A stretch of DNA of 8,814 bases from NCBI GenBank assembly GCA_900555225.1, contig USKL01000049.1, positions 1 to 8,814 on the forward strand. Reading direction: 5' to 3'. The stretch is from an uncultured Collinsella sp. Lineage in GTDB: Bacteria; Actinomycetota; Coriobacteriia; Coriobacteriales; Coriobacteriaceae. Positions 1-6,459 of the stretch are shown piece by piece. The position numbers and the translations under genes are program-made. How positions within the stretch are numbered: the first letter of the stretch is position 1; every line of letters starts with the position of its first letter. The notes beneath the pieces are model-generated. The model did no database searches. It was not told the origin of the DNA and saw only the letters and a list, made by a program, of their open reading frames with translations.

Positions 1-772
1 CGCCGCCCGCGGCACCGTTGGTGCCAGCATGACCCATGCCGCTAATGCGGACCTCGTCGCCATCGTGCGTGCCGGCAGGAAACTCAATCGTCTGCTCGGA
101 GGTCACACGAGTTCGCCCGCTGCCGCCGCAATCGGGACAGGGGTCAGCGACGACCTTGCCGGAACCGCCGCACTCGGGGCAGACCGACTGGAACGTGCCC
201 GCGCCAAACAGGAAGGACAGGTCGACGTCGATGTGGCCGCGGCCACCGCAGCTCGGGCAGGTATGCGCATGCTCAGACGAAACGGAGCCCGAGCCTCCGC
301 AGTGACCACAGGTATCGAAGCGCGTGTAGCGGACGGTCTTGCGGGCACCGCCCTTGGCCTCCTTGGCGTCGAGCTTAATATCGACGACCACGTTGGCGCC
401 GTTCTCGGGATTGTAGGCAGCCTGGCCGCGACGCTGCTGGCCCCAGGCACCACCAAAGGGAAAGCCGCCCTCAAAGGGATTGCCATAGCCCGTGTTACCG
501 GCGTAGCCGCCACCATAGGGCGAAGCCGTAGGAGCACCGGCGAAGGGATTGCCAGAACGCATGGCGTCGTAGCGCGCACGTTTTTGCTCATCCGAAAGCA
601 CGGCGTAGGCCTCGGAAACCTCTTTAAACTTTTCCTCGGCATCCGGCTCTTTGTTGACGTCCGGATGGAGCTTGCGGGCCTTTTGTTGGAAGGCCTTTTG
701 AATATCACGCGAGGTGGCGTCCTTGGAGACACCCAGAATCTCGTAGTAATCTTTTTCGTTCATCGTCGCCAT
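1..772 (-). CDS. dnaJ: DnaJ, type I Hsp40 co-chaperone (C-terminus beyond the left edge)
   Basis: DnaJ stimulates the ATPase of DnaK and delivers unfolded clients to it in the cytoplasm. The frame is open to the window edge and gives 257 residues of a protein that is usually about 370-390 long. The J domain occupies about residues 5-72, with the HPD motif at 36-38. A Gly/Phe/Tyr-rich linker follows at about 73-115. The zinc-binding domain has four CxxCxGxG repeats, with cysteine pairs at 155/158, 172/175, 198/201 and 212/215, so it is a complete type I protein. The start of substrate-binding domain II is visible at about 220-257. ATG at 772 is chosen over the in-frame ATG at 763 because AGGAGG lies 9 bases before it. 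The gene sits 58 bases after hemW. In many Gram-positives hrcA would lie between them, but it is absent here. No dnaK or grpE is visible, so this may be either the main DnaJ or a second paralogue. Confidence 0.96.
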   Translation of the reverse strand, partial: MATMNEKDYYEILGVSKDATSRDIQKAFQQKARKLHPDVNKEPDAEEKFKEVSEAYAVLSDEQKRARYDAMRSGNPFAGAPTASPYGGGYAGNTGYGNPFEGGFPFGGAWGQQRRGQAAYNPENGANVVVDIKLDAKEAKGGARKTVRYTRFDTCGHCGGSGSVSSEHAHTCPSCGGRGHIDVDLSFLFGAGTFQSVCPECGGSGKVVADPCPDCGGSGRTRVTSEQTIEFPAGTHDGDEVRISGMGHAGTNGAAGG

Positions 773-781
773 GCGCGGCAA

Positions 782-787
782 CCTCCT
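782..787 (-). promoter_or_regulatory. dnaJ Shine-Dalgarno sequence
   Basis: The minus strand reads AGGAGG here, 9 bases before the ATG at 772. This is a full consensus ribosome binding site and decides the start of dnaJ in favour of 772 over the ATG at 763, for which the spacing would be 18. Confidence 0.85.
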
Positions 788-798
788 GCTCACAGCAG
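786..798 (-). other. Small hairpin touching the dnaJ Shine-Dalgarno
   Basis: The minus strand reads CTGCT-GTG-AGCAG, a perfect 5-bp stem with a 3-base loop. Its downstream arm covers the first two bases of the AGGAGG site. It could tune dnaJ translation, but so short a stem may occur by chance. Confidence 0.2.
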
Positions 799-814
799 CG
801 TATATATTCCGGTA

Positions 815-820
815 ATTCTA
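815..820 (-). promoter_or_regulatory. Candidate -10 box of a dnaJ promoter
   Basis: The minus strand reads TAGAAT (5 of 6 to TATAAT) in the 58-base gap between hemW and dnaJ. No convincing -35 box is seen 16-18 bases upstream. Transcription would start near 807-809, giving a leader of roughly 36 bases that contains the strong SD. No CIRCE (TTAGCACTC-N9-GAGTGCTAA) or HAIR operator is present. dnaJ could also be read through from hemW, since no terminator lies between them. Confidence 0.3.
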
Positions 821-830
821 CCCGAGCGGC

Positions 831-2063
831 CTAAGCTAGATCCCAAAACAGCTCGAACAGAACATTTCCATCGAGCCAGCCCAGGTGGGTCGGCGCCAGA
901 CGAGCTCGAACATGGCCCGCGACGACATCTGCCGAAGTAAAGGGTCCCTCATGGACCCCGAGCGTCTCAGGCACCCAAGTGGCAAGACCCAATTCGAGCG
1001 CGCGATCGCAAGCGGCTGTCAGCCCATCGGCCGGGATGACACGAGCCGCGCGAACCAACAGGTCGGACGCGACACCGCGCGTCATGCGACAGGCGAGCAT
1101 CAGGTCTTCGGCCGCAGCCTCGCGCTGCGACAGATGTTCGGCCTCGAACGCCGTCGCGTCATCGTCACGTTGCACCAGACGCACGCGGTACGCATCGCCT
1201 CGAGAAGAAACACCGGGGAACAAACCTGCAAGACGGTCGAAATCCGCGGCGTCGAGCATGCCCGCGGCAGAACGCCCCAGGCCCAGGTAGCCCCGTCCGG
1301 TCCAGTAGGCAATGTTATGGGCGCACTCATGGCTGTCGAGCGCGTAGCTCGCCACCTCATACGGGTGATAGCCGGCGGCACCCAGGAGCTCGCGTGCCAC
1401 GTCCATGCATGCGGCCTGAAAATCCTCATCAGGCTCGAGCGACTCGTCACGGCACGCCATGCGATAAAGGGGCGTCCCCTCCTCGAGCGTGAGCGGGTAG
1501 ACCGACACATGATGCGGAGCCGCCGCCAGCACGCCATCGAGCGTGCGCTTCCAACTCGCTGCGGTCTGCCCGGGAAGTCCGCACATAAGGTCGCACGACA
1601 CGTCGAGCCCAGCGTTCTTGACCGTCGCGATGGCGGAGAGCGCCCGATCGGCATCGTGAATGCGGCCGATGGCGGTAAGTTCGGCGTTATCGAGCGTTTG
1701 CACGCCCAGAGAGACGCGTGTGACACCAACCTTGGCAAGCGCAGCGGCAAGCTCGGCGGTCAGCGATTCGGGATTGGCCTCGCAGGTAAACTCAACGGGG
1801 GCGCACCACGCACGAATACGCCGCGCCAGCTCCACCAGGCGCTCCCCCGCCAGCGACGGCGTACCGCCGCCAACATAGACGGTGCGAATCTGGTCGAGGG
1901 CCCCAGCCTTGCCAAAAGCATCGAGGCGCGCGTACAACTGCTCAAAATAGGCATCGAGCGCAGCGCTCAGGTCGCACGGAGCAAAACTGCGCGAGTCAAA
2001 GTCGCAGTACCGGCACTTTTGGGCGCAAAACGGCACGTGCACGTACAGTGCGGTAACGGCCAC
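831..2063 (-). CDS. hemW: HemW, radical-SAM heme chaperone family (formerly called HemN-like)
   Basis: The protein has 410 residues, slightly longer than the usual 375-400. The radical-SAM cluster motif CxxxCxxC is at C13, C17 and C20, followed by D21-F22. HemW proteins have a phenylalanine there, whereas true oxygen-independent coproporphyrinogen oxidase HemN has a fourth cysteine, so a HemN assignment is unlikely. The GGGTPS SAM-contacting loop is at 65-70, EANP at 95-98 and VSLGVQT at 117-123. The HN-x2-YW motif of the family is at 249-254, and the HemN C-terminal domain follows. Characterised HemW proteins bind heme and pass it to acceptors. The acceptor in this organism cannot be read from the window. 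Translation starts at GTG 2063, with GGAGG at 2071-2075 spaced 7 bases inside the end of dusB. The dusB stop lies only 2 bases upstream, so translation is probably coupled. Confidence 0.95.
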   Translation of the reverse strand: MAVTALYVHVPFCAQKCRYCDFDSRSFAPCDLSAALDAYFEQLYARLDAFGKAGALDQIRTVYVGGGTPSLAGERLVELARRIRAWCAPVEFTCEANPESLTAELAAALAKVGVTRVSLGVQTLDNAELTAIGRIHDADRALSAIATVKNAGLDVSCDLMCGLPGQTAASWKRTLDGVLAAAPHHVSVYPLTLEEGTPLYRMACRDESLEPDEDFQAACMDVARELLGAAGYHPYEVASYALDSHECAHNIAYWTGRGYLGLGRSAAGMLDAADFDRLAGLFPGVSSRGDAYRVRLVQRDDDATAFEAEHLSQREAAAEDLMLACRMTRGVASDLLVRAARVIPADGLTAACDRALELGLATWVPETLGVHEGPFTSADVVAGHVRARLAPTHLGWLDGNVLFELFWDLA

Positions 2064-2065
2064 CC

Positions 2066-3109
2066 TTAAGCCTCCAGAGGATGAGGGGGCACCGATTCGC
2101 CGGCGGCAAGGGCGGCCTCGCAGGCCACCACATCGCGCTCGATCTCATCGACCAGTGCCATAAACTCCTCGTAAGTGGAACAGCGCACCACATGGGCACG
2201 CCAAGCGGCGGCATGGGGCATGCCTTTTAAGTACCAGCTTGCATACGTGCGGGCACGCGACATGAGCGGCAGGAGCTCATGTGTCAGCGTTAGGTGCTCA
2301 CGCAGGGCGTCCAGGCGCTCGACCGAGCTGCGCGGCGGCACCGGTATGCCATCGAGCGCAAGAGCGCGAGCATCACCAAAGACCCAGGGATTACCGTAGA
2401 TACCGCGCGCGATAAACACCGCGCTGGCACCCGAGTTGCGCAGATGCTCCGCGGCATCCTCGGCCGAGAACACATCGCCCGAACCAATCACGGGAATCTC
2501 AACGGCGTCGGCAACCTCATCGACGACCGACCAATCGGCCTGGCCCGTGTAGAGCTGCGTGGCGCAACGACCATGCACGGCGACTGCGGCGGCACCGGCG
2601 CCTTCGAGCATCTGGGCAAACGTCGCGGCATTACGGTCCTCGGCATAAAAGCCTTTGCGAATCTTGACGGTCACGGGCACGTGCGCCGCTCCCACCGTGG
2701 CCTCAACGATCTTCTCCGCAAGGTCGGGCGTGCGCATGAGCGCCGAGCCCTCGCCCTTGGTAACGACCTTGCGGGCGGGGCATGCCATATTGATATCGAT
2801 GAGCGACAGGCGATCGCCAACGCGCTCCTCGACGGCGGCGACGGCACTCGCAAACTGATCGGGCTTGGAGCCAAAGAGCTGCACGCAAATCTGCTGTTCC
2901 TCGTCGGCAGGAAGCACCAGTCGCCAGGTCTTGTTGCTGGCATAGGCAAGGCCCGCCACGCTCACCATCTCGCTGTAGGCAAGGTTGGCACCGCGGCGGC
3001 GGCACATGACGCGGTAGGCAGGGTCGGTCACGCCCGCCATGGGAGCCATAAGGAACGGCTGCTCGGCATAGGCGCCCAGCAGCCGCTTGCTGTATTCAGA
3101 AAGCGCCAT
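2066..3109 (-). CDS. dusB: tRNA-dihydrouridine synthase, DusB type
   Basis: This is an FMN- and NADPH-dependent enzyme that reduces specific uridines in the tRNA D-loop to dihydrouridine. The TIM barrel begins with the FMN-binding MAPMAGVTD at residues 21-29. The catalytic cysteine lies in the motif NMACPARKV, at C110. K149 in VKIRKGF, HGR at 179-181, GSGDV at 209-213 and ARGIYGNPWVF at 234-244 are the remaining flavin and phosphate contacts of the family. A helical RNA-binding domain of about 85 residues ends the protein. At 347 residues the length is normal, and all key residues are present. The ATG at 3109 is 4 bases after the lepA stop. Only a weak SD-like AAGGTGG is seen 12 bases upstream, so expression probably relies on coupling to lepA. 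Assignment to the Dus family is firm; the exact subfamily and target uridine are less sure. Confidence 0.95.
   Translation of the reverse strand: MALSEYSKRLLGAYAEQPFLMAPMAGVTDPAYRVMCRRRGANLAYSEMVSVAGLAYASNKTWRLVLPADEEQQICVQLFGSKPDQFASAVAAVEERVGDRLSLIDINMACPARKVVTKGEGSALMRTPDLAEKIVEATVGAAHVPVTVKIRKGFYAEDRNAATFAQMLEGAGAAAVAVHGRCATQLYTGQADWSVVDEVADAVEIPVIGSGDVFSAEDAAEHLRNSGASAVFIARGIYGNPWVFGDARALALDGIPVPPRSSVERLDALREHLTLTHELLPLMSRARTYASWYLKGMPHAAAWRAHVVRCSTYEEFMALVDEIERDVVACEAALAAGESVPPHPLEA
2071..2075 (-). promoter_or_regulatory. hemW Shine-Dalgarno inside the dusB 3' end
   Basis: The minus strand reads GGAGG 7 bases before the GTG at 2063, overlapping the last codons of dusB. It supports the GTG start and translational coupling of hemW to dusB. 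Confidence 0.75.
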
Positions 3110-3113
3110 AGAT

Positions 3114-4922
3114 CTACTCGTCCACCTTGAGGATAGCCATAAACGCCTCCTGCGGGACCTCGACCGAGCCGATGGCCTTCATGCGCTTCTTGCCCTCTTT
3201 CTGCTTCTCGAGCAGTTTGCGCTTGCGCGAGATATCGCCGCCGTAGCACTTAGCAAGAACGTCCTTGCGACGCGCTTTGACGGTAGAACGGGCGATGATT
3301 TTGTTGCCGATAGCACCCTGGATGGGAACCTCGAACAGCTGACGCGGGATGATCTCCTTAAGTTTGTCGCATAGGCCGCGGGCAAGACCGTAGGCCTTGT
3401 CCTTGTGGACGATAAACGACAGCGCGTCTACCTCGTCGCCCGAAAGCAAAATATCGAGCTTAACGAGCTCGGAGGGACGGTACTCGTTGAACTCGTAGTC
3501 CAACGAGGCATAGCCCTTGGTACGGCTCTTGAGCTGGTCAAAGAAGTCCAAGATGAGCTCGGCAAGCGGCATATCAAAGCGCATCTCGACCGACTTGCTC
3601 GTGAGATGGATCATGTCGGTCGTAATGCCGCGGTGCTCGATAGCGAGCTGCATGACGGCACCCGTATACTCGGGCGGGCAGATGATCTTAGCCTTGAGGT
3701 ACGGCTCCTCAATGCGCTCGATACGCGTGGTCTCGGGCAGGTCCTGCGGGCTGCGGACATCGACCATCTCGCCATCGGTCTTGTACACGTGATAGTCGAC
3801 CGAAGGGCTCGTGGCAATGAGGTCCAAGTTGAACTCACGCTCGAGGCGCTCCTTGACGACCTCCATGTGCAGCAGGCCCAAGAAGCCCACGCGGAAGCCA
3901 AAGCCGAGCGCCACCGAGGTCTCGGGCTCCCATACCAACGACGGGTCGTTGACGTGCAGCTTATCGAGCGCGTCACGGTTCTCGTAGTCCTTGTTATCGA
4001 TCGGGAACAGGCCCGTATAGACCATGGGCTTGGCCTCGCGGTAACCGGGAAGCGGCTCGGGGCAGGGATTCGACGCCCACGTGAGGGTATCGCCCACGCG
4101 AACGGCCTCGGGATCCTTCAGGCCCGTGACCACGTATCCGACCTCGCCGACCGTCAGCGCGTCGACCGGGGTCTCGGCGGGACGCTTGACGCCCACGCCA
4201 TCGACCAAAAAGTCGCCCTTTGCCTGCATCATGCGCAGGGTATCGCCCTTTTTGATGGAACCGTCAAAGATGCGCACCGTGGCGACGACACCACGATACT
4301 CGTCGAAGTACGAATCCAGGATGAGTGCCTTGAGCGGCGCGTTCGCATCGCCCTTGGGCGGAGAGATCAAAAAGACAATGGACTCCAGCAGATCGTGGAT
4401 GCCCTCGCCGGTCTTGCCCGAGACACACACGGCATCATCGGCAGGGATCGCCAGGTCATCCTCGATCTCGGTCTTAACCTCGTCGGGATGAGCCGAGGGC
4501 AGGTCGATCTTGTTGATGGCCGGCACAATGTCCAGATTGGCGTTCATGGCGAGCGTCGCGTTAGAGACGGTCTGCGCCTCAACGCCCTGCGTGGCGTCGA
4601 CAACGAGCACCGCGCCCTCACAGGCTGCCAGCGAGCGCGAAACCTCATAGGTAAAGTCCACGTGGCCCGGCGTATCGATCAGATTGAACTGATACGTCTC
4701 GCCATCGTCGGCGTCATAGGACACGCGAACGGCATTGGACTTGATCGTGATGCCGCGCTCGCGCTCGATATCCATGGTGTCGAGCAGCTGCGACTCCATG
4801 TCGCGCTCGTCGACGGTATGGGTAAGCTCGAGAATGCGGTCACTGATCGTGGACTTGCCATGGTCGATGTGCGCAACAATCGAGAAGTTGCGGATGTGGG
4901 AAATGTCAATTGAAGTATTCAT
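3114..4922 (-). CDS. lepA: Elongation factor 4 (LepA), ribosome-associated GTPase
   Basis: LepA is a translational GTPase that acts on stalled or initiating 70S ribosomes. With the start at 4922 it has 602 residues, the normal length. The G domain shows the P-loop AHIDHGKST at 17-25, the switch I RGIT at 56-59, DTPGH at 83-87, NKID at 137-140 and SGK at 168-170. EF-G-like domains II, III and V follow. The LepA-specific C-terminal domain is complete, with the hallmark stretches [20 protein letters not shown] and the PQEAF near the end. An in-frame upstream ATG at 4982 would add 20 residues, but that codon lies within the rpsT terminator hairpin, so 4922 is preferred; MNTS followed by the P-loop is also the usual LepA beginning. 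No Shine-Dalgarno is visible before 4922. A -10-like box sits only 7 bases upstream, suggesting a leaderless message. lepA is the first gene of lepA-dusB-hemW. Confidence 0.97.
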   Translation of the reverse strand: MNTSIDISHIRNFSIVAHIDHGKSTISDRILELTHTVDERDMESQLLDTMDIERERGITIKSNAVRVSYDADDGETYQFNLIDTPGHVDFTYEVSRSLAACEGAVLVVDATQGVEAQTVSNATLAMNANLDIVPAINKIDLPSAHPDEVKTEIEDDLAIPADDAVCVSGKTGEGIHDLLESIVFLISPPKGDANAPLKALILDSYFDEYRGVVATVRIFDGSIKKGDTLRMMQAKGDFLVDGVGVKRPAETPVDALTVGEVGYVVTGLKDPEAVRVGDTLTWASNPCPEPLPGYREAKPMVYTGLFPIDNKDYENRDALDKLHVNDPSLVWEPETSVALGFGFRVGFLGLLHMEVVKERLEREFNLDLIATSPSVDYHVYKTDGEMVDVRSPQDLPETTRIERIEEPYLKAKIICPPEYTGAVMQLAIEHRGITTDMIHLTSKSVEMRFDMPLAELILDFFDQLKSRTKGYASLDYEFNEYRPSELVKLDILLSGDEVDALSFIVHKDKAYGLARGLCDKLKEIIPRQLFEVPIQGAIGNKIIARSTVKARRKDVLAKCYGGDISRKRKLLEKQKEGKKRMKAIGSVEVPQEAFMAILKVDE

Positions 4923-4929
4923 GCGGACT

Positions 4930-4935
4930 ATCTTA
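4930..4935 (-). promoter_or_regulatory. Candidate -10 box of the lepA-dusB-hemW operon
   Basis: The minus strand reads TAAGAT, directly preceded by CCGCTCGGG. It lies just after the rpsT terminator and 7 bases before the lepA ATG, so transcription would start at or next to the A of the ATG. No good -35 box is present. The same 9 bases precede the -10 candidate of dnaJ. Confidence 0.4.
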
Positions 4936-4947
4936 CCCGAGCGGTAC

Positions 4948-4984
4948 AAAAAATGGAGCCTGTTCCATAAAACAGGCTCCATTT
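4948..4984 (-). terminator. Rho-independent terminator of rpsT
   Basis: A perfect 14-bp inverted repeat (arms 4951-4964 and 4971-4984) with a 6-base loop is followed on the minus strand by six T residues at 4953-4948; the outermost A-T pairs overlap this tract. The GC-rich core GGAGCCTGTT pairs with AACAGGCTCC. It lies 34 bases beyond the rpsT stop and ahead of lepA, so it separates the two units. On the plus strand only three T residues follow the stem, so activity is mainly in the minus direction. Confidence 0.92.
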
Positions 4985-5018
4985 ATGCGCGTAATCTGTG
5001 TGGTGTGAAATTTACAAC

Positions 5019-5285
5019 TTAAGCGTTGATGCTGTTCACGAGCTTGGCAAGACCGGACTTGCGGTTGGAAGCCTGGTTCTTGTGGATAACATGCTTGGCG
5101 GCAGCCATGTCGAGACGCTTGGTGACGGTCTTGAGGGCAGCCTGGGCCTTCTCGGCGTCGCCCTCGGCGACGGCGGACTGGACGTGCTTGGTCAGCGTCT
5201 TGAGCTCGGACTTGACAGCCTTGTTACGCATGCGAGCTGCCTCATTGGTGCGGATACGCTTCTTCTGAGACTTGATGTTTGCCAC
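5019..5285 (-). CDS. rpsT: 30S ribosomal protein S20
   Basis: S20 is a primary 16S rRNA-binding protein of the small subunit body. The 88-residue protein has the usual length and begins with the family's typical [14 protein letters not shown], followed by a basic three-helix bundle and the conserved [17 protein letters not shown] region near the end. The start is GTG at 5285, with AAAGGA ending 9 bases upstream. A longer in-frame reading from TTG 5354 is rejected because it would run through the leader hairpin and add residues foreign to S20. The gene has its own extended -10 promoter and a terminator, so it is probably transcribed alone. In Escherichia coli S20 represses its own translation. 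The structured leader here would be the place to look for similar control. Confidence 0.97.
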   Translation of the reverse strand: MANIKSQKKRIRTNEAARMRNKAVKSELKTLTKHVQSAVAEGDAEKAQAALKTVTKRLDMAAAKHVIHKNQASNRKSGLAKLVNSINA

Positions 5286-5290
5286 TTCTG

Positions 5291-5310
5291 GAGTTCCTTT
5301 CGAGTTCCTT
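5291..5310 (-). repeat. Tandem AAGGAACTC repeat: rpsT ribosome binding site and a second copy
   Basis: The minus strand carries AAGGAACTC twice (5310-5302 and 5299-5291), offset by 11 bases. Each copy contains the SD-like AAGGA. The proximal copy has a 9-base spacing to the GTG at 5285 and is the likely ribosome binding site. The distal copy, 20 bases away from the start, is too far to serve directly. Confidence 0.6.
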
Positions 5311-5312
5311 GC

Positions 5313-5350
5313 AAAAAATGTATGACACCTCTGAGACACGGTGAGGTCAT
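5313..5350 (-). promoter_or_regulatory. Terminator-like hairpin in the rpsT leader (possible attenuator)
   Basis: On the minus strand ATGACCTC (5350-5343) pairs with GAGG and TCAT (5331-5328 and 5325-5322), giving 8 bp with a 2-base bulge and an 11-base loop. Three bases later come six T residues (5318-5313). It lies between the rpsT promoter and its ribosome binding site. The shape suits an attenuator or regulatory leader, but the stem is of only moderate strength. Confidence 0.35.
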
Positions 5351-5360
5351 GCAAGCGCCT

Positions 5361-5369
5361 ACTATAGCA
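5361..5369 (-). promoter_or_regulatory. Extended -10 promoter of rpsT
   Basis: The minus strand reads TGC-TATAGT, an extended -10 (TGn) with 5 of 6 bases matching TATAAT. No good -35 box is found 16-18 bases upstream, which an extended -10 can tolerate. Transcription would start near 5353-5354, giving a leader of about 68 bases before the GTG start. Confidence 0.55.
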
Positions 5370-5418
5370 CGCTCCCCCTCAAAGGGATAGAACGAATTTG
5401 TCAAATAGGCAGGTATCA

Positions 5419-6381
5419 TCACGATTTTCTCAAGATGTTCGTAATCCAGAGCAAAAGCGCGGTCTGAGAATCGGCCGAACCCTTGAGCGCGAGCTCCACA
5501 TCAACGGCACCCTCGAGCGCTGCGACGAGCTCTGCCATCGAAAAGCGACGTGCCCAGGTCAGGTGATTCTTGACCTGCCAGGACTGGAGCTTAAGTGTTG
5601 CGGCCAACTCACGACCCTGTCCGCGCGCATCGAGCGCCTTGGCAACGATAAGCTCGCGAATGCGGCCGCACAGCAATGTGTACGTCCACACGTAGCTCTT
5701 GGCGGGCATTAGATTGAAGAGCTCGAGCGAACGGCGCATGTCACGGGCCGAGACCGCATTGAGAAAGTCCCAGGGTTGAACCTCGGCCGTACGTACAATC
5801 CAGCGCTCAACGTCGGCAAGCTCAATCTGGGGCGCCTCGACCATCTGGGCAAGCTTAGCCAAGTCGTTATCGAGCATGCGAGTGTTTTCACCCGAACGCG
5901 AGACGAGTTCCTCGGCGGCCGCCGTCGAGATCGACTTGCCGTGCTGCGTCGCCATCTGTTGCACGCGGCGCGGTAACTCCCAGCGCTTGGTGCCGGAGCA
6001 ATCGATCACGGCCTTCTTGTCGATTTTGGCGATCGCCTTATACAGGCGTGTGTTCTTGGCAAGCGAGTCGGCGATGATGAGGCAGACCGTCGTGGGGCTG
6101 GGACTCGCCAGATAGTCGACAAGCGGCTCCGAGACCGCCTTAGCGAGCTTTGAGCAGCCATCAAGGATTACCAAGCGAAACTCGCTGCCCATCGGAAAGG
6201 TGTTAAGCGATCCGATAATGGACTCGATATCGGGGTCCTTGGTCATGTCGCGCTCGTCGAGGTTGAACTCGACCATTCCCGACTTTTCCAGACGCGCCTT
6301 CATACGCGAGACGGCGTGATCGCGCTTGACGCCGTCGGTACCGACGATCAGATATGCCGGCAGCAGACCGGTTTCGGACAT
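5419..6381 (-). CDS. holA: DNA polymerase III delta subunit (clamp loader wrench)
   Basis: HolA opens the beta sliding clamp and is part of the clamp-loader complex at the replication fork. The 320-residue protein has the family's usual length. The N-terminal domain opens with LPAYLIVGTDGVKRDHA (7-23), the degenerate AAA+ region of delta that lacks a working P-loop. The segment FRLVILDGCSKLAKAVSEPL (about 69-87) and TTVCLIIAD-LAKNTRLYKAI (about 97-117) match the conserved core. RRVQQMATQHGKSIS with the following helices, and the C-terminal collar domain (about 205-320), complete it. ATG 6381 is chosen because GGGAGGGG lies 6 bases upstream. In-frame ATGs further up, the nearest at 6423, have no such site, and that one overlaps a promoter-like box. 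holA is next to comEC, as in Bacillus and many Gram-positives. Confidence 0.94.
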   Translation of the reverse strand: MSETGLLPAYLIVGTDGVKRDHAVSRMKARLEKSGMVEFNLDERDMTKDPDIESIIGSLNTFPMGSEFRLVILDGCSKLAKAVSEPLVDYLASPSPTTVCLIIADSLAKNTRLYKAIAKIDKKAVIDCSGTKRWELPRRVQQMATQHGKSISTAAAEELVSRSGENTRMLDNDLAKLAQMVEAPQIELADVERWIVRTAEVQPWDFLNAVSARDMRRSLELFNLMPAKSYVWTYTLLCGRIRELIVAKALDARGQGRELAATLKLQSWQVKNHLTWARRFSMAELVAALEGAVDVELALKGSADSQTALLLWITNILRKS

Positions 6382-6387
6382 TACGCT

Positions 6388-6395
6388 CCCCTCCC
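6388..6395 (-). promoter_or_regulatory. holA Shine-Dalgarno sequence
   Basis: The minus strand reads GGGAGGGG with a 6-base spacing to ATG 6381. It decides the holA start against the longer in-frame readings from 6423 and 6444. Confidence 0.75.
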
Positions 6396-6421
6396 GCAGG
6401 CCTTCGTATTCGTTCCGTGCC

Positions 6422-6427
6422 ATTCTA
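6422..6427 (-). promoter_or_regulatory. Candidate -10 box of a holA promoter
   Basis: The minus strand reads TAGAAT in the 78-base gap between the comEC stop and holA, the same hexamer as in front of dnaJ and embedded in CTGGGCTAGAAT, which resembles CTCGGGTAGAAT there. Transcription would start near 6415, about 34 bases before the holA start. No good -35 box is seen. The rest of the gap shows no terminator, so read-through from comEC is also possible. Confidence 0.3.
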
Positions 6428-6459
6428 GCCCAGGGGCCCACCACACGCCATCGACGTCG

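Noticed and set aside
29..940. 303-codon plus-strand frame opposite dnaJ
   Set aside because: It mirrors the dnaJ reading frame, whose J domain and four zinc-finger repeats are unmistakable. The antisense translation is Ala/Gly/Arg-rich without motifs.
831..2063. Annotation of this gene as coproporphyrinogen III oxidase HemN
   Set aside because: The cluster motif ends in CxF rather than the CxC of true HemN, and the HN-x2-YW motif and gene neighbourhood fit HemW.
885..2069. 394-codon open frame on the plus strand opposite hemW, and a 278-codon frame at 2294-3130 opposite dusB
   Set aside because: Both are antisense shadows of well-supported genes with low-complexity, Arg/Gly/Ala/His-rich translations and no family resemblance.
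3405..4913. 502-codon open frame on the plus strand opposite lepA
   Set aside because: It is a mirror of the clear lepA gene. High G+C with strong third-position bias leaves few stops on the antisense strand. The translation has no recognisable domain, and no SD or promoter was noticed ahead of it.
5375..5388. CCCTTTGAGGG inverted repeat after holA as a terminator
   Set aside because: The stem is 3-4 bp and no T-run follows it on the minus strand. It overlaps the rpsT promoter spacer.
5399..5404. Perfect TTGACA on the minus strand upstream of rpsT
   Set aside because: The hexamer 17 bases downstream is TGAGGG, not a -10 box, and the good TATAGT box is 32 bases away. I therefore treat it as fortuitous, with the extended -10 as the promoter.
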